Source: JACMNW01 sp031406155 (GTDB lineage Bacteria > Pseudomonadota > Alphaproteobacteria > Rhodobacterales > Rhodobacteraceae). Taken from it: a stretch of 64,000 nucleotides of DNA. The stretch is from assembly GCA_031406155.1 (NCBI GenBank), contig JANOGW010000077.1, positions 35,584-99,583 of the forward strand, in the 5' to 3' direction. A program made the position numbers and the translations under genes. This document shows, in pieces, positions 42,869-52,388 of the stretch (the first letter of the stretch is position 1; the number at the start of each line of letters is the position of its first letter). The notes beneath the pieces are model-generated. The model had not been told where the DNA came from. It was given only the letters and a program-made list of their open reading frames with translations, and ran no database searches.

Positions 42869-44599
42869 ATGTCCGCCAAACCCCTCGCCGATTACTTCCC
42901 GGTCCTGCAATGGGCGCGAAGCTATGACCGGACTGCGCTGTCAGGCGATCTGATGGCGGCGCTGATCGTGACGATCATGCTGATCCCGCAATCACTGGCC
43001 TATGCGCTGTTGGCCGGATTACCGCCAGAGGCCGGGCTGTATGCCTCGATCGCCCCCATCGTCCTTTATGCGATTTTCGGCACCAGCCGGTCGCTGGCGG
43101 TTGGGCCAGTGGCCGTAATCTCGCTGATGACGGCGTCTGCCATCGCTGGCATCGCCGAACAGGGCACCATGGGATATGCGGTGGCGGCGCTGACATTGGC
43201 GGGGTTGTCGGGCGCGATCCTGCTGGCGATGGGTTTGTTGAGGCTCGGGTTTCTGGCAAACTTCCTGTCGCATCCGGTGATCGGCGGGTTCATCACCGCT
43301 TCTGGCATCCTGATTGCGACCAGCCAGCTGCGCCATGTTCTGGGCATCAGCGCGGGTGGCGATACGCTGCCCGAGATGCTGATGTCATTGGTGCAAAACC
43401 TGCACCTGACGAACTGGATCACGCTTGTCATCGGGACATCTGCCACCGCGTTCCTGTTTTGGGTGCGCAAAGGTCTGAAGCCGCTGTTGCGCCGGATCGG
43501 GCTGGGGCCGAGTCTTGCCGATCTGCTGACCAAGGCCGGGCCGGTTGTGGCGGTGGTTGCATCGACAGTCGCGGTTTCGGGACTAGGTCTGGACGCACTT
43601 GGCGTGCGGGTTGTCGGTGTGGTGCCGCAGGGTCTGCCACCGCTGACCTTGCCGTCATTCTCGCCAGATCTGATCAAGCTGCTGGTGCTGCCCGCGCTGC
43701 TGATCTCGGTCATCGGATTTGTGGAATCGATCTCGGTCGCGCAAACGCTTGCCGCCAAGAAGCGCCAGCGCATCGACCCGGATCAGGAATTGATCGGCCT
43801 TGGTGCCGCCAATATTGGTGCGGCCTTCACGGGGGGCTATCCGGTCACCGGTGGCTTTGCCCGGTCGGTGGTGAATTTCGATGCTGGTGCCGAGACAGCG
43901 GCGGCGGGTGCCTTTACCGCCATTGGTTTGGCGGTGGCTGCGGTGGCGCTGACCCCGCTGATTTATTTCCTGCCGACGGCAACGCTTGCCGCGACTATTA
44001 TCGTAGCTGTCCTGTCGCTGGTCGATTTCTCGATCCTGACACGCAGCTGGGCCTATTCGCGCGCCGATTTCATGTCAGTCGCCGCGACAATCCTGTTGAC
44101 CTTGGGGCTGGGCGTCGAGGCGGGCGTTTCAGCGGGGGTGACTTTGTCGATTGCGCTGCACCTTTACAAAACATCGCGGCCGCATATCGCCGAAGTGGGC
44201 CTCGTCCCCAACACCCAGCATTTTCGCAATATCCACCGGCACGAGGTGATGACGGACCCTAGCCTTCTGACCCTGCGCATCGACGAAAGCCTGTATTTTG
44301 CCAACGCGCGATATCTGGAGGACTATGTCACGGGGCGCGTCGCATCGGAATCTCCGATCAAGCATGTTGTCCTGATGTGCTCGGCGATCAACGAGATCGA
44401 TCTCAGCGCGCTTGAAAGCCTGGAGGCGATCAATCACCGCCTGAACGAGATGGGGGTGAAGTTGCATCTGTCAGAGGTGAAAGGCCCAGTGATGGACCGG
44501 CTGAAACGGTCGCATTTCCTCGATCAACTGACCGGTCAGGTGTTCTTGTCGCAATACGATGCGGCACGGGCGCTGACACCGGGACTGTTGGCCGCCTGA
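42869..44599 (+). CDS. SulP-family anion transporter with STAS domain
   Basis: 576 residues. SulP core from the first helix (LMAALIVTIMLIPQSLAYALLAGLPPEAGLYAS, Sulfate_transp signature) through about eleven membrane segments, ending in a cytosolic STAS domain (~440-560: LTLRIDESLYFANARYLEDYV, VVLMCSAINEIDLSALESLEAI). It may export sulfite/sulfate made by the persulfide dioxygenase or import sulfate or bicarbonate. It begins 100 bases after the DUF442 stop in the same direction. Confidence 0.92.
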   Translation: MSAKPLADYFPVLQWARSYDRTALSGDLMAALIVTIMLIPQSLAYALLAGLPPEAGLYASIAPIVLYAIFGTSRSLAVGPVAVISLMTASAIAGIAEQGTMGYAVAALTLAGLSGAILLAMGLLRLGFLANFLSHPVIGGFITASGILIATSQLRHVLGISAGGDTLPEMLMSLVQNLHLTNWITLVIGTSATAFLFWVRKGLKPLLRRIGLGPSLADLLTKAGPVVAVVASTVAVSGLGLDALGVRVVGVVPQGLPPLTLPSFSPDLIKLLVLPALLISVIGFVESISVAQTLAAKKRQRIDPDQELIGLGAANIGAAFTGGYPVTGGFARSVVNFDAGAETAAAGAFTAIGLAVAAVALTPLIYFLPTATLAATIIVAVLSLVDFSILTRSWAYSRADFMSVAATILLTLGLGVEAGVSAGVTLSIALHLYKTSRPHIAEVGLVPNTQHFRNIHRHEVMTDPSLLTLRIDESLYFANARYLEDYVTGRVASESPIKHVVLMCSAINEIDLSALESLEAINHRLNEMGVKLHLSEVKGPVMDRLKRSHFLDQLTGQVFLSQYDAARALTPGLLAA

Positions 44600-44607
44600 G
44601 GACCTGT

Positions 44608-44623
44608 ATCCCTGAAAAGGGAT
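44608..44623 (+). terminator. Weak hairpin after SulP gene
   Basis: ATCCCT-GAAA-AGGGAT forms a six-pair stem with a GNRA-like tetraloop nine bases after the SulP stop, but no T-run follows. It may only stabilise the 3' end. The rest of the 44600-44917 gap shows no supported gene. Confidence 0.35.
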
Positions 44624-44917
44624 TGCGCAGAGGACCTGCCCGCTTGGGTGCGTCTCGCAATCACCCGGTATCACGATTTTCCGGACTTGCTTTTGCAGCA
44701 AAACGCAGTTGGCACAAGGCGCGACGCTTTGTTCGAAGCCGACCCATGACGAACTGCTGCCCAGCCTGTCGGCAATGCGACACCGAGGCATTGCTGCCCA
44801 GCCGTAGGGCGCCCATGACTGGTGTGCGTTTTAGCATTGGACGCCCTCGCGTTGTCCGCGGCGGCGATATCGACCGGGGCGTCTTGTGGAAAACAACGGG
44901 ACGATACAGTTGAACTA

Positions 44918-45814
44918 TCAGGCCGCAGCGCGCTGTGACAGGACGCGAGCCATGGTTTCGCCCATGGATGACGGGTTGGGGGCTACCGTGATGCCAGCGG
45001 CGGCCAATATCTCCACCTTTTCCTGCGCGCTTTCACCGAAGGCCGAGATAATGGCCCCGGCATGACCCATCTTGCGGCCCTTTGGGGCGGACAGGCCCGC
45101 GATATAGGCGACCACGGGTTTGGTCATATTGGCGCTGGCCCAGGCTGCGGCTTCGGCTTCTTGCGGGCCGCCGATTTCACCGATCATCATCACGGCGTCA
45201 GTGTCGGGATCATTCTGGAACAGTTGCAGGATGTCCTTGAAGGACGACCCGTTGATCGGATCACCGCCGATGCCGACAGATGTGGATACCCCGATGCCAA
45301 GCGCTTTCATCTGGGATGCAGCCTCATACCCAAGTGTACCCGACCGGCCGACGATACCGATGCGGCCCGCCATGTAGATATGCGGCGGCATGATGCCCAT
45401 GAAACCCTGACCGGGGCTGATGATGCCAGCGCAATTGGGGCCGATAAGGCGCATCTTGCGTTCAACCGGATAGCGCAGAAGGAAGCGTTTGACCTTCATC
45501 ATATCCTGGCTTGGGATGCCGTCGGTGACGCAGACGGCGGTTTTAATGCCAGCGTCGGCGGCCTCCATGATGGCGTCGGCGGCGAAGGGGGGTGGGACGA
45601 AGACAAGGCTCGCCTCGGCACCGGTCGCCTCGACCGCTTCGCGCACCGTGTTGAACAGCGGGCGGTCAAGATGGCGTTCACCGCCTTTGCCCGGCGTGAC
45701 GCCGCCCACGACATTGGTGCCATATCTGATCATATCGGCGGCGTGGAATGCACCGATGCGGCCCGACATGCCCTGTACGATGACGGGGGTGGTTTTGGTG
45801 ATCAGAATTGCCAT
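44918..45814 (-). CDS. mtkB: Malate-CoA ligase (malate thiokinase) alpha subunit
   Basis: 298 residues of the succinyl-CoA ligase alpha type: CoA-binding Rossmann part (VIVQGMSGRIGAFHAADMIRYG), GRSGTLGYEA, and the phosphohistidine His251 in GRKMGHAGAI. The malyl-CoA lyase gene in the same operon makes malate, not succinate, the likely substrate: malate + CoA + ATP to malyl-CoA. Ten bases after the beta subunit; last gene of the operon. Confidence 0.88.
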   Translation of the reverse strand: MAILITKTTPVIVQGMSGRIGAFHAADMIRYGTNVVGGVTPGKGGERHLDRPLFNTVREAVEATGAEASLVFVPPPFAADAIMEAADAGIKTAVCVTDGIPSQDMMKVKRFLLRYPVERKMRLIGPNCAGIISPGQGFMGIMPPHIYMAGRIGIVGRSGTLGYEAASQMKALGIGVSTSVGIGGDPINGSSFKDILQLFQNDPDTDAVMMIGEIGGPQEAEAAAWASANMTKPVVAYIAGLSAPKGRKMGHAGAIISAFGESAQEKVEILAAAGITVAPNPSSMGETMARVLSQRAAA

Positions 45815-45824
45815 GGCGGCCTCC

Positions 45825-46997
45825 TTAAACTGCGGCTTTGTTGCGGGCGGCGACGGATTTAGCAGCCGCCTCGGCCAGAGTATCGGCGGTTATCAGCGGC
45901 AGGCCAGACTGGCGGATGATCTCGTTTCCCTCATCCACATTGGTGCCGGCAAGGCGCACGATCAGGGGAACGGACAGGCCAACCTCCCTGTAAGCTTGCA
46001 CCACGCCTTGGGCGACCCAATCGCAACGGTTGATGCCGGCAAAGATATTGACGAGGATCACCTGCACGTTCTTGTCGCTTAGCACGGTGCGAAATGCCCG
46101 CACCACGCGTTCGGGGCTGGCACCGCCGCCGATATCGAGGAAATTCGCAGGCTCGCCGCCCGCAAGTTTGATCATGTCCATCGTGGCCATCGCAAGGCCG
46201 GCACCATTGATGATGCAACCGATGTCGCCGTCAAGACCGACGTAGGCCAGACCGTGATCGCCGGCTGTGCTTTCGCGGGGGTCCTCCTGACTGCGATCAC
46301 GCAGTTCGGCAATTTCGGGGCGGCGGAACAGGGCGTTGGTATCGAAGCTCATCTTCGCATCCAGCGCCACCAGATCGCCGGTGCCGGTGATGACCAGCGG
46401 GTTGATTTCCACCATCACCGCGTCCAGATCGCGGTAGGCGCGGTAACAGGCGCGCAGGATCGTGACCATCTGCGCAACCTGCCCGCCCTTCAGGCCCAGC
46501 TGAAACGCCAGTTCGCGGGCCTGAAATTCCGACAGGCCAACGGCGGGGTCAATCGTCATGCGGCGCAGGGATTTGGGGTCGTTTTCGGCCAGATCCTCGA
46601 TCTCCATCCCGCCATGAGCCGAGGCCACGATCATGATGCGTTCGGATTTGCGGTCAAGGACGAGGCCAAGATACATCTCTTGCGCGATATCGGACGCGCC
46701 TTCCACCCAGACCCGGTAGACACCCTTGCCAGCCGCGTCGGTTTGCTTGGTGACAAGCTGCTTGCCGAACAGGGTGGCGGCAAAGCTTTGTACCTCGTCC
46801 GCTGTGCGGCAGAGCTTGACACCACCCGCAGCCCCCCTGCCCCCGGAATGGATCTGCGCCTTGACAACCCAGGCATTGCCGCCAAGTTCGCGGGCGCGGT
46901 AACCTGCCTGCTCGGGGCTATAGGCCAGCCCGCCACGCGGCACCGGCACACCAAAGCGTGCAAGGATGTCTTTCGCCTGGTATTCATGGATGTCCAT
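45825..46997 (-). CDS. mtkA: Malate-CoA ligase (malate thiokinase) beta subunit
   Basis: 390 residues. ATP-grasp domain at the N-terminus (MDIHEYQAKDILARFGVPVP, WVVKAQIHSGGRGAAGGVKLC) and CoA-ligase domain with FLDIGGGASPERVVRAFR and INPLVITGTGDLVALDAK. Pairs with the alpha subunit. AGGAGAGG stands before the start. Distinguished from housekeeping sucC mainly by the adjacent lyase gene. Confidence 0.88.
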   Translation of the reverse strand: MDIHEYQAKDILARFGVPVPRGGLAYSPEQAGYRARELGGNAWVVKAQIHSGGRGAAGGVKLCRTADEVQSFAATLFGKQLVTKQTDAAGKGVYRVWVEGASDIAQEMYLGLVLDRKSERIMIVASAHGGMEIEDLAENDPKSLRRMTIDPAVGLSEFQARELAFQLGLKGGQVAQMVTILRACYRAYRDLDAVMVEINPLVITGTGDLVALDAKMSFDTNALFRRPEIAELRDRSQEDPRESTAGDHGLAYVGLDGDIGCIINGAGLAMATMDMIKLAGGEPANFLDIGGGASPERVVRAFRTVLSDKNVQVILVNIFAGINRCDWVAQGVVQAYREVGLSVPLIVRLAGTNVDEGNEIIRQSGLPLITADTLAEAAAKSVAARNKAAV

Positions 46998-47047
46998 AAC
47001 TGCCTCTCCTCGTTGGCAAGACGGGCAGAATTGCCCATCCTACGCGG

Positions 47048-47986
47048 TTACTTTGCAGCAATCGCTTCGGCCACGACCAACACGTTGTTCGCCATCTTTT
47101 CGGACGCGGCGTCAATCATCTTGCCGTCCAGCGAGGCCGCACCCTTGCCCTGCGCTTCGGCCTTGCGCAGTTCTTCGATGATGCGGCGCGCTTTGGTAAT
47201 CTCCGCCTCGGTCGGGCTGAATATCTCGTTTGCCAGTGCCACTTGCGACGGATGGATCGCCCATTTGCCTTCGCATCCCAGTGCGGCGGCGCGGCGTGCG
47301 CCGTCCCTGTAGCCTTCGGGATCGGAAAAATCACCGAACGGGCCGTCGATGGCGCGCAAGCCGTAAGCGCGGCAGGCGATGACCATGCGGGAGATTGCGG
47401 CATGCCACTGATCACCGGGGTAATGCGGGTTCAGCCCACCAATGTTGGTGGTGCGCGACCGCATCGAGGCGGCGTAATCGGCAACCCCGAAATGCAGCGC
47501 CTCGAGCCTGCCGCCGAATTGCGCGATGGCCTCGACATTGGCCATGCCAAGCGCGGTTTCGATCAGCGCCTCCAGCATGACCTTCGTCTTGTAACCGCGC
47601 CCCTGTTCGATCTGGTTGACCATCGCCTCGACCATGTAAAGATCGGCGGGCACCCCGACCTTTGGCACCAGCAGCGTATGCACCTTGTCGCCCGCCTGCT
47701 CCATGATATCGACGACATCGCGGTACATGTAATGTGTGTCCAACCCATTGATACGAATGGATACCGTCTTGCCCTTTGCCGCCCAGTCGATGTCGTTCAG
47801 GGCCTGCACGGCATTCCGGCGCGCCTGTTCTTTTTCAGGCGGCGCCACGGCATCCTCCAGATCAAGAAAGACGTAATCCGCACGCCCATCCGCCGCCTTG
47901 TCGATCATCGACGGGTTCGAGGCCGGAACCGCAAGTTCGGATCGTTGCAGACGCTGGCGGCGCAGGGGGTAAAGGGTGTGGCTCAT
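47048..47986 (-). CDS. mcl: Malyl-CoA lyase (HpcH/CitE family)
   Basis: 312 residues from ATG 47986 (AGGAAG upstream). Motifs of L-malyl-CoA/beta-methylmalyl-CoA lyase: RSELAVPASNPSMIDKAA, YVFLDLEDAVAPPEKEQAR (metal Glu/Asp), VSIRINGLDTHYMYRD and HFGVADYAASMRSRTTNIGG. It cleaves malyl-CoA to acetyl-CoA and glyoxylate (serine cycle) or acts in glyoxylate/propionyl-CoA assimilation. First gene before mtkA-mtkB. Upstream lies the palindromic operator shared with the divergent ScfR-type regulator. Confidence 0.92.
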   Translation of the reverse strand: MSHTLYPLRRQRLQRSELAVPASNPSMIDKAADGRADYVFLDLEDAVAPPEKEQARRNAVQALNDIDWAAKGKTVSIRINGLDTHYMYRDVVDIMEQAGDKVHTLLVPKVGVPADLYMVEAMVNQIEQGRGYKTKVMLEALIETALGMANVEAIAQFGGRLEALHFGVADYAASMRSRTTNIGGLNPHYPGDQWHAAISRMVIACRAYGLRAIDGPFGDFSDPEGYRDGARRAAALGCEGKWAIHPSQVALANEIFSPTEAEITKARRIIEELRKAEAQGKGAASLDGKMIDAASEKMANNVLVVAEAIAAK

Positions 47987-48117
47987 CGGGGCTTCCTGTT
48001 CATGGATCGGACAATTGGTGGCTGACGAGCCCAGTGTAGACCTGTTTTCTGCCACAGTGCAGAGGCATGACGGTCATGGCAAATGCGGCGCGATGTGCAA
48101 AATGAAACCGGGTCATG

Positions 48118-48164
48118 CTGTAAATGCGAGAATTTACAGTTTGTTAATTCTGTAATATTGTAAT
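48118..48164. promoter_or_regulatory. Palindromic operator array between mcl and ScfR-type regulator
   Basis: CTGTAAAT (48118-48125) and ATTTACAG (48132-48139) form a perfect inverted repeat with a 6-base gap. ATTTACAG also pairs with CTGTAATA (48150-48157), and TGTAAT is repeated at 48159-48164. The array ends 30 bases before the regulator ATG and about 130 before the malyl-CoA lyase start. It is AT-rich against the GC-rich surroundings. Likely bound by the adjacent regulator. Confidence 0.6.
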
Positions 48165-48194
48165 CACAACGCAATCAGCAATCCGTGTGGTGGC

Positions 48195-49592
48195 ATGCAG
48201 AAAACCTTCATCGGACCCCATCTGCGCCGGTTACGGCTGGAACGGGACGAAACCCAAAGTGCCATGGCGCGGGCGCTGGGGATATCGGCGGCCTACGTCA
48301 ACCTTTTGGAAAACAATCAAAGATCGGTGTCGGTCGGCGTGATGCTTCGGCTGTTCGATGTTTATGGCGTAGACTGGCGTGATATCGCGCAAGATGACAA
48401 TGCGACCCGGCTGGCAGATTTGCGAGCCTCGGTGCAAGATCCGATATTCGGGGGCGATCGGCCCGATTTGCAGGATCTGCGCGCGGCCCTTGTGCATAGC
48501 CCGGGTCTCGCCGGCGCGTTTTTGCGCCTGCACCGGGCCTATCTGGCGGCGGCCGACCAATTGCTCAGTCTGGCGGAAGGGGCAGGATCCGTGCTTGCGA
48601 CCTCGCCTGAGGCGGCAGTGCACAACTACTTTCGCCGCAATCGCAACCACTTTGCCACATTGGAAGCGGCGGCCGAGCGATTCTGGGGCGACAGTGGTAT
48701 CGAGCGCGACGAGGTTTACGCCGGGCTGAAACATCGCCTGCGCACAAAATCGGGCATTGCGGTGCGCCTGGTGCGGGTAGCCGACCTGCCAGGGGCCTTG
48801 CGCCAGTACGATGAGGAAAGCCGCGAAATATTGCTGTCCGAAGCGCTGGATCATACCAACCGCATATTCCAGTTGGTCCACATGGCCGGGCTGCTCGAAC
48901 AGCGCGAGCTGCTGGATAGCCTCATCGCGGAGTCGGGTATTACCGAGCCGCGCGGGATGGCACGGCTACGGGTCGAGTTGGCTAACTATTTCGCCGCCGC
49001 CGTCCTGATGCCCTACGCCGCGTTTCTGGCCGAGGCGCGGGCATCGAAATACGATCTGGATCATCTGGCAACACGCTTTTGCGTCAGTTTCGAACAGGCC
49101 TGCCATAGGGCGACGACCCTGCAACGCGAAGGCGCGCAGGGAGTGCCGTTTTTCTTTCTTCGCATCGACAAGGGTGGCAATGTCTCAAAACGGTTCAACG
49201 CGACGGGGTTCCATCTGGCCGAACATGGCGGCGCCTGCCCAAGGCTGGACGTTCACACTTCATTTCGCACGCCGGGCCGGATCGTGCCACAGTTTGTGGA
49301 AATGCCCGACGCGAGCCAGTATTTCGTGTTTTCCCGCACCGTCGACCGACCCACATTCGAACGCCATGCGCAGGACAACCGGCTGGCCGTGGCCATGGGA
49401 TGCACTATCGAACACGCGCCCGACATCGGCTATGCCGAGGCGTTCACCGTGCCCACCGCCCGCATGACGCCGATCGGCATCAACTGCCGCATCTGCCCGC
49501 GGGCAAACTGCGATCAGCGCGCACATCAGGCCGCGATCCTGACCGACCCGGTGGATGCACGCAGGCGGGGTGCCACGCGATTTGACGGATAA
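48195..49592 (+). CDS. ScfR/RamB-type XRE transcription regulator (short-chain acyl-CoA responsive)
   Basis: 465 residues. N-terminal XRE HTH (HLRRLRLERDETQSAMARALGISAAYVNLLENNQRS), middle IrrE/DUF955-like part (ANYFAAAVLMPYAAFLAEARASKYDLDHLATRF) and C-terminal DUF2083 with cysteines in GCTIEHAP, INCRICPRANCDQRAHQA. Members such as PccR and RamB respond to acyl-CoA levels and control acyl-CoA or glyoxylate assimilation. Here the divergent operon encodes malyl-CoA lyase and malate thiokinase, its probable target. GTGGTGG before the ATG. Confidence 0.9.
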   Translation: MQKTFIGPHLRRLRLERDETQSAMARALGISAAYVNLLENNQRSVSVGVMLRLFDVYGVDWRDIAQDDNATRLADLRASVQDPIFGGDRPDLQDLRAALVHSPGLAGAFLRLHRAYLAAADQLLSLAEGAGSVLATSPEAAVHNYFRRNRNHFATLEAAAERFWGDSGIERDEVYAGLKHRLRTKSGIAVRLVRVADLPGALRQYDEESREILLSEALDHTNRIFQLVHMAGLLEQRELLDSLIAESGITEPRGMARLRVELANYFAAAVLMPYAAFLAEARASKYDLDHLATRFCVSFEQACHRATTLQREGAQGVPFFFLRIDKGGNVSKRFNATGFHLAEHGGACPRLDVHTSFRTPGRIVPQFVEMPDASQYFVFSRTVDRPTFERHAQDNRLAVAMGCTIEHAPDIGYAEAFTVPTARMTPIGINCRICPRANCDQRAHQAAILTDPVDARRRGATRFDG

Positions 49593-49628
49593 GGCAATTT
49601 GCCAGCTTCGTGCATCAATCGCCAGAGC

Positions 49629-49670
49629 TTGTCCGACAAAAGTGGATATCGGTTTTGTCAAAAGACAAGC
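49629..49670. repeat. Palindromic repeat element, copy 2
   Basis: Nested hairpin: inner arms GACAAAA (49636-49642) and TTTTGTC (49654-49660), outer arms CTTGTC (49629-49634) and GACAAG (49665-49670). The core AAAAGTGG.TAYCGGTTTT is shared with the element at 22358-22400. It lies 37 bases after the ScfR-type regulator stop; the rest of the 49593-49928 gap shows no gene. Confidence 0.6.
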
Positions 49671-49928
49671 GTAAAATCAAAAGGCCGGAGGTTGTCTGGC
49701 GATGCTATGATCGTCAGACAACCTCTGGTCAACGCGGGACCCCTCGAATGTAATTTCGGCGCGTGAGACTCATCGTTCCGTTTCCCGCAGGCCAGCATCG
49801 CAGCCGGCTGCGTTTGTCTGCGCGCTGAGTTCAAGTTCCAACGCGGATGAAACGTGGATGGGGCGACGCCAACGCCTTGCACAAAATGTGGTGTGCAATG
49901 ACGACAGCGCGCATCAAGGGCTAGAAAA

Positions 49929-52379
49929 TCAGGCTCTTATGCGCGCGTTGCCCGGATCGTAAAGTGGCGTCATGTGCACCCTTGCTGGCACCCGCGCAGA
50001 GGCCACTTCCAGCTCATAGTCGCCGGACAGGATGAAGGCTTCATCGACGCCGCCGGGCTGGCGCACATAGCCGTAGCCGATGGCCAGATCGACCGCATGG
50101 CCATAGCCACCCGACGACAGCCAACCCACGCGTTCACCATTACGCAAAATCGTCTCGCGGCCCAGCAGGACAACCGAAGGATCATCCACCGTGAACCCCG
50201 CCATGCGCTTGCTGACGCCGCCCGAGATCTGGGCTGTGATGGCATCGCGCCCCTGAAACGGCAGGCCGGATTTCATTTTGCAGGCCCAGGCCAGACCCGC
50301 CTCGACCGGGGTGTGATCCGGGCCAATGTCGGCTCCCCAGGCGCGGTAGCCCTTTTCAAGCCGCAGGGTTTCAATGGCCCGGTAGCCCGCGTTCAGCAGG
50401 CCCAGACCGGCCCCTGCCGCCATCAGCGCCTGATAGACCGTCACGGCAACATCGACCGGCATGTGCAGTTCCCAGCCCAATTCGCCCACATAGGTCACCC
50501 GCAGCGCCAGCACCGGGCAGTCTGCGACCGAAATGTGCCGCGCCGTACCAAACGGAAAGCCGGTGCTCGTCAGATCATCAGCGCAAACCCGGGACAGGAT
50601 GTCGCGGGCGTTCGGCCCCATCAGCGACAGCACCGAATTTGCCGAGGTCACGTCGACCAGCTGGCAGTTGGCACCATCGGGCAGATTGCGCGAAATCCAG
50701 TTGAAATCATGGGTGGCAAAGCCGGTGCCGGTGACGATGTAGAACTCATCCTGTGCCAGACGGGCGATAGTCACGTCCGCCTCGATCCCGCCGCGCGCGT
50801 TCAGCAACTGGGTATAGGTCAATGACCCCACTTGCCGGTCTACCTGACCTGCCGCGATCCAGCCCAAAGCCGTAACTGCATCGGGGCCTTTGAGGATGAA
50901 CTTGGCAAACGAGGTCTGGTCGATCAGCACAGCGGCACTGCGGCACGCCAGATGTTCGCGTCGGACCGCATCCCACCAGCCGGGGCGTTGATAGGAATAG
51001 CGGTCTTTCGCGACCTCGCCTGCGGCAACATCGGCAAACCAGTTTGGCCGCTCCCACCCCAGTTTTTCGCCGAAACAGGCACCTGCTGCGGCCAGATGGG
51101 CGTAAAGCGGCGATCGCCGCGTCGGGCGGGCCGACTGCATTTCCTCGGACGGCCAGGCGATGGTGTAGTGCTTGCCATAAGCCTCCAGCGTGCGGGCGCG
51201 GACCCAGCCGGTGGATCTGTGCACGCCGCCAAAGCGGCGGATATCGACGGGCCAAAGGTCATAAGGGGCCTCGCCCTTGACCACCCATTCGGCCAGCGCC
51301 ATGCCGGCACCACCGCCAGAGGCAATACCGAACGCGTTGAAGCCCGCGCCGACAAAGATGCCTTTCTGTTCAGGCGCTTCGCCCAGAATGAAATTGCCAT
51401 CGGGGGTGAAGCTTTCCGGGCCGTTGATCAGTTGCTTGACACCGGCGGTTGCAAGGGCCGGTACGCGGGCAATCGCGTCTTCCATGAACTGGCCGTAGTG
51501 ATCATAATCCGAAGTTAGAAGTTCGAAATGAAAGCCTTCGGGGATGCCGTTTTGCGCCCATGGCTTCGGGTTCGGCTCATACCCGCCCCAGACCAGACCG
51601 CCAACCTCTTCCTTCCAATAGGTCAGACGGTCGGGATCGCGCAGGGTTGGCAGGGTCGAGGTGACGCCCTCGATCCGTTCGGTGACCATGTACTGATGCT
51701 CGACCGAGATCAGCGGCACGTTGACCCCAACGGTGGCCGCCAGATTGCGCGTCCACTGACCGGCACACAGCACGACCTTTTCGCATTCCACGGTGCCGTC
51801 CGGAGTTTCAACACCCTTCACCCGGCCATCTTCGATTATGATGCGCGTCACTGGCGTATCTTCGAAAATCTTGATCCCCGACATGCGCGCGCCACGGGCA
51901 AGGGACTGGGTGATGTCAGATGGATTGGCCTGCCCGTCGGTTGGCAGATAGGCGGCACCGACCAGATCGTCGATGGTCATAAGAGGCCAAAGATCCTGCG
52001 CCTCGCGCGGGGTAAGCAGATGCATTTCCTGCCCGAAGGAATGCGCGGTGGTGGCCTGACGCTTCACTTCCGTCCAGCGTTCGGGATTGCAGGCAAGCCG
52101 CAGGCCGCCATTCATTTTCCAGCCAGTCTGAAGCCCGGTTTCCACCTCCAGCCGTTTATACAGATCAACCGAATAACCCAGAAGTTGCGTTATGTTGGCG
52201 GACGTTCTTAACTGCCCGACCAGCCCCGCTGCGTGAAACGTGGTGCCTGATGTCAGCTTTTTCCGCTCCAGCAGAACGGTATCTGTCCATCCCAGTTTGC
52301 CCAAATGATAGGCCACGGAACAGCCGATGATGCCCCCACCGATAATGACGGCGCGGGCGGTGGTTGGCAGGTCGGTCAT
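49929..52379 (-). CDS. FAD-dependent dehydrogenase with GcvT domain (dimethylglycine/sarcosine dehydrogenase-like)
   Basis: 816 residues. The N-terminal DAO domain has the dinucleotide motif VIIGGGIIGCSVAYHLG (11-27) and SGTTFHAAG, where His49 is the covalent FAD anchor of the DMGDH/SarDH family. An FAO_M domain links to the C-terminal GcvT folate-binding domain (from ~430: VRREHLACRSAAVLIDQTSFAKFILKGPDA; ...GLGLLNAGYRAIETLRLEKGYRAWGADIGPDHTP). These enzymes demethylate methylated glycines, passing C1 to tetrahydrofolate. Ten bases after the phosphotransferase gene. Exact methylamine substrate not decidable. Confidence 0.92.
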   Translation of the reverse strand: MTDLPTTARAVIIGGGIIGCSVAYHLGKLGWTDTVLLERKKLTSGTTFHAAGLVGQLRTSANITQLLGYSVDLYKRLEVETGLQTGWKMNGGLRLACNPERWTEVKRQATTAHSFGQEMHLLTPREAQDLWPLMTIDDLVGAAYLPTDGQANPSDITQSLARGARMSGIKIFEDTPVTRIIIEDGRVKGVETPDGTVECEKVVLCAGQWTRNLAATVGVNVPLISVEHQYMVTERIEGVTSTLPTLRDPDRLTYWKEEVGGLVWGGYEPNPKPWAQNGIPEGFHFELLTSDYDHYGQFMEDAIARVPALATAGVKQLINGPESFTPDGNFILGEAPEQKGIFVGAGFNAFGIASGGGAGMALAEWVVKGEAPYDLWPVDIRRFGGVHRSTGWVRARTLEAYGKHYTIAWPSEEMQSARPTRRSPLYAHLAAAGACFGEKLGWERPNWFADVAAGEVAKDRYSYQRPGWWDAVRREHLACRSAAVLIDQTSFAKFILKGPDAVTALGWIAAGQVDRQVGSLTYTQLLNARGGIEADVTIARLAQDEFYIVTGTGFATHDFNWISRNLPDGANCQLVDVTSANSVLSLMGPNARDILSRVCADDLTSTGFPFGTARHISVADCPVLALRVTYVGELGWELHMPVDVAVTVYQALMAAGAGLGLLNAGYRAIETLRLEKGYRAWGADIGPDHTPVEAGLAWACKMKSGLPFQGRDAITAQISGGVSKRMAGFTVDDPSVVLLGRETILRNGERVGWLSSGGYGHAVDLAIGYGYVRQPGGVDEAFILSGDYELEVASARVPARVHMTPLYDPGNARIRA

Positions 52380-52388
52380 GGAAATTCC

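Noticed and set aside
44623..44913. 96-codon open frame after the SulP gene
   Set aside because: No ribosome site, arginine-rich shadow-like composition and no family motif.
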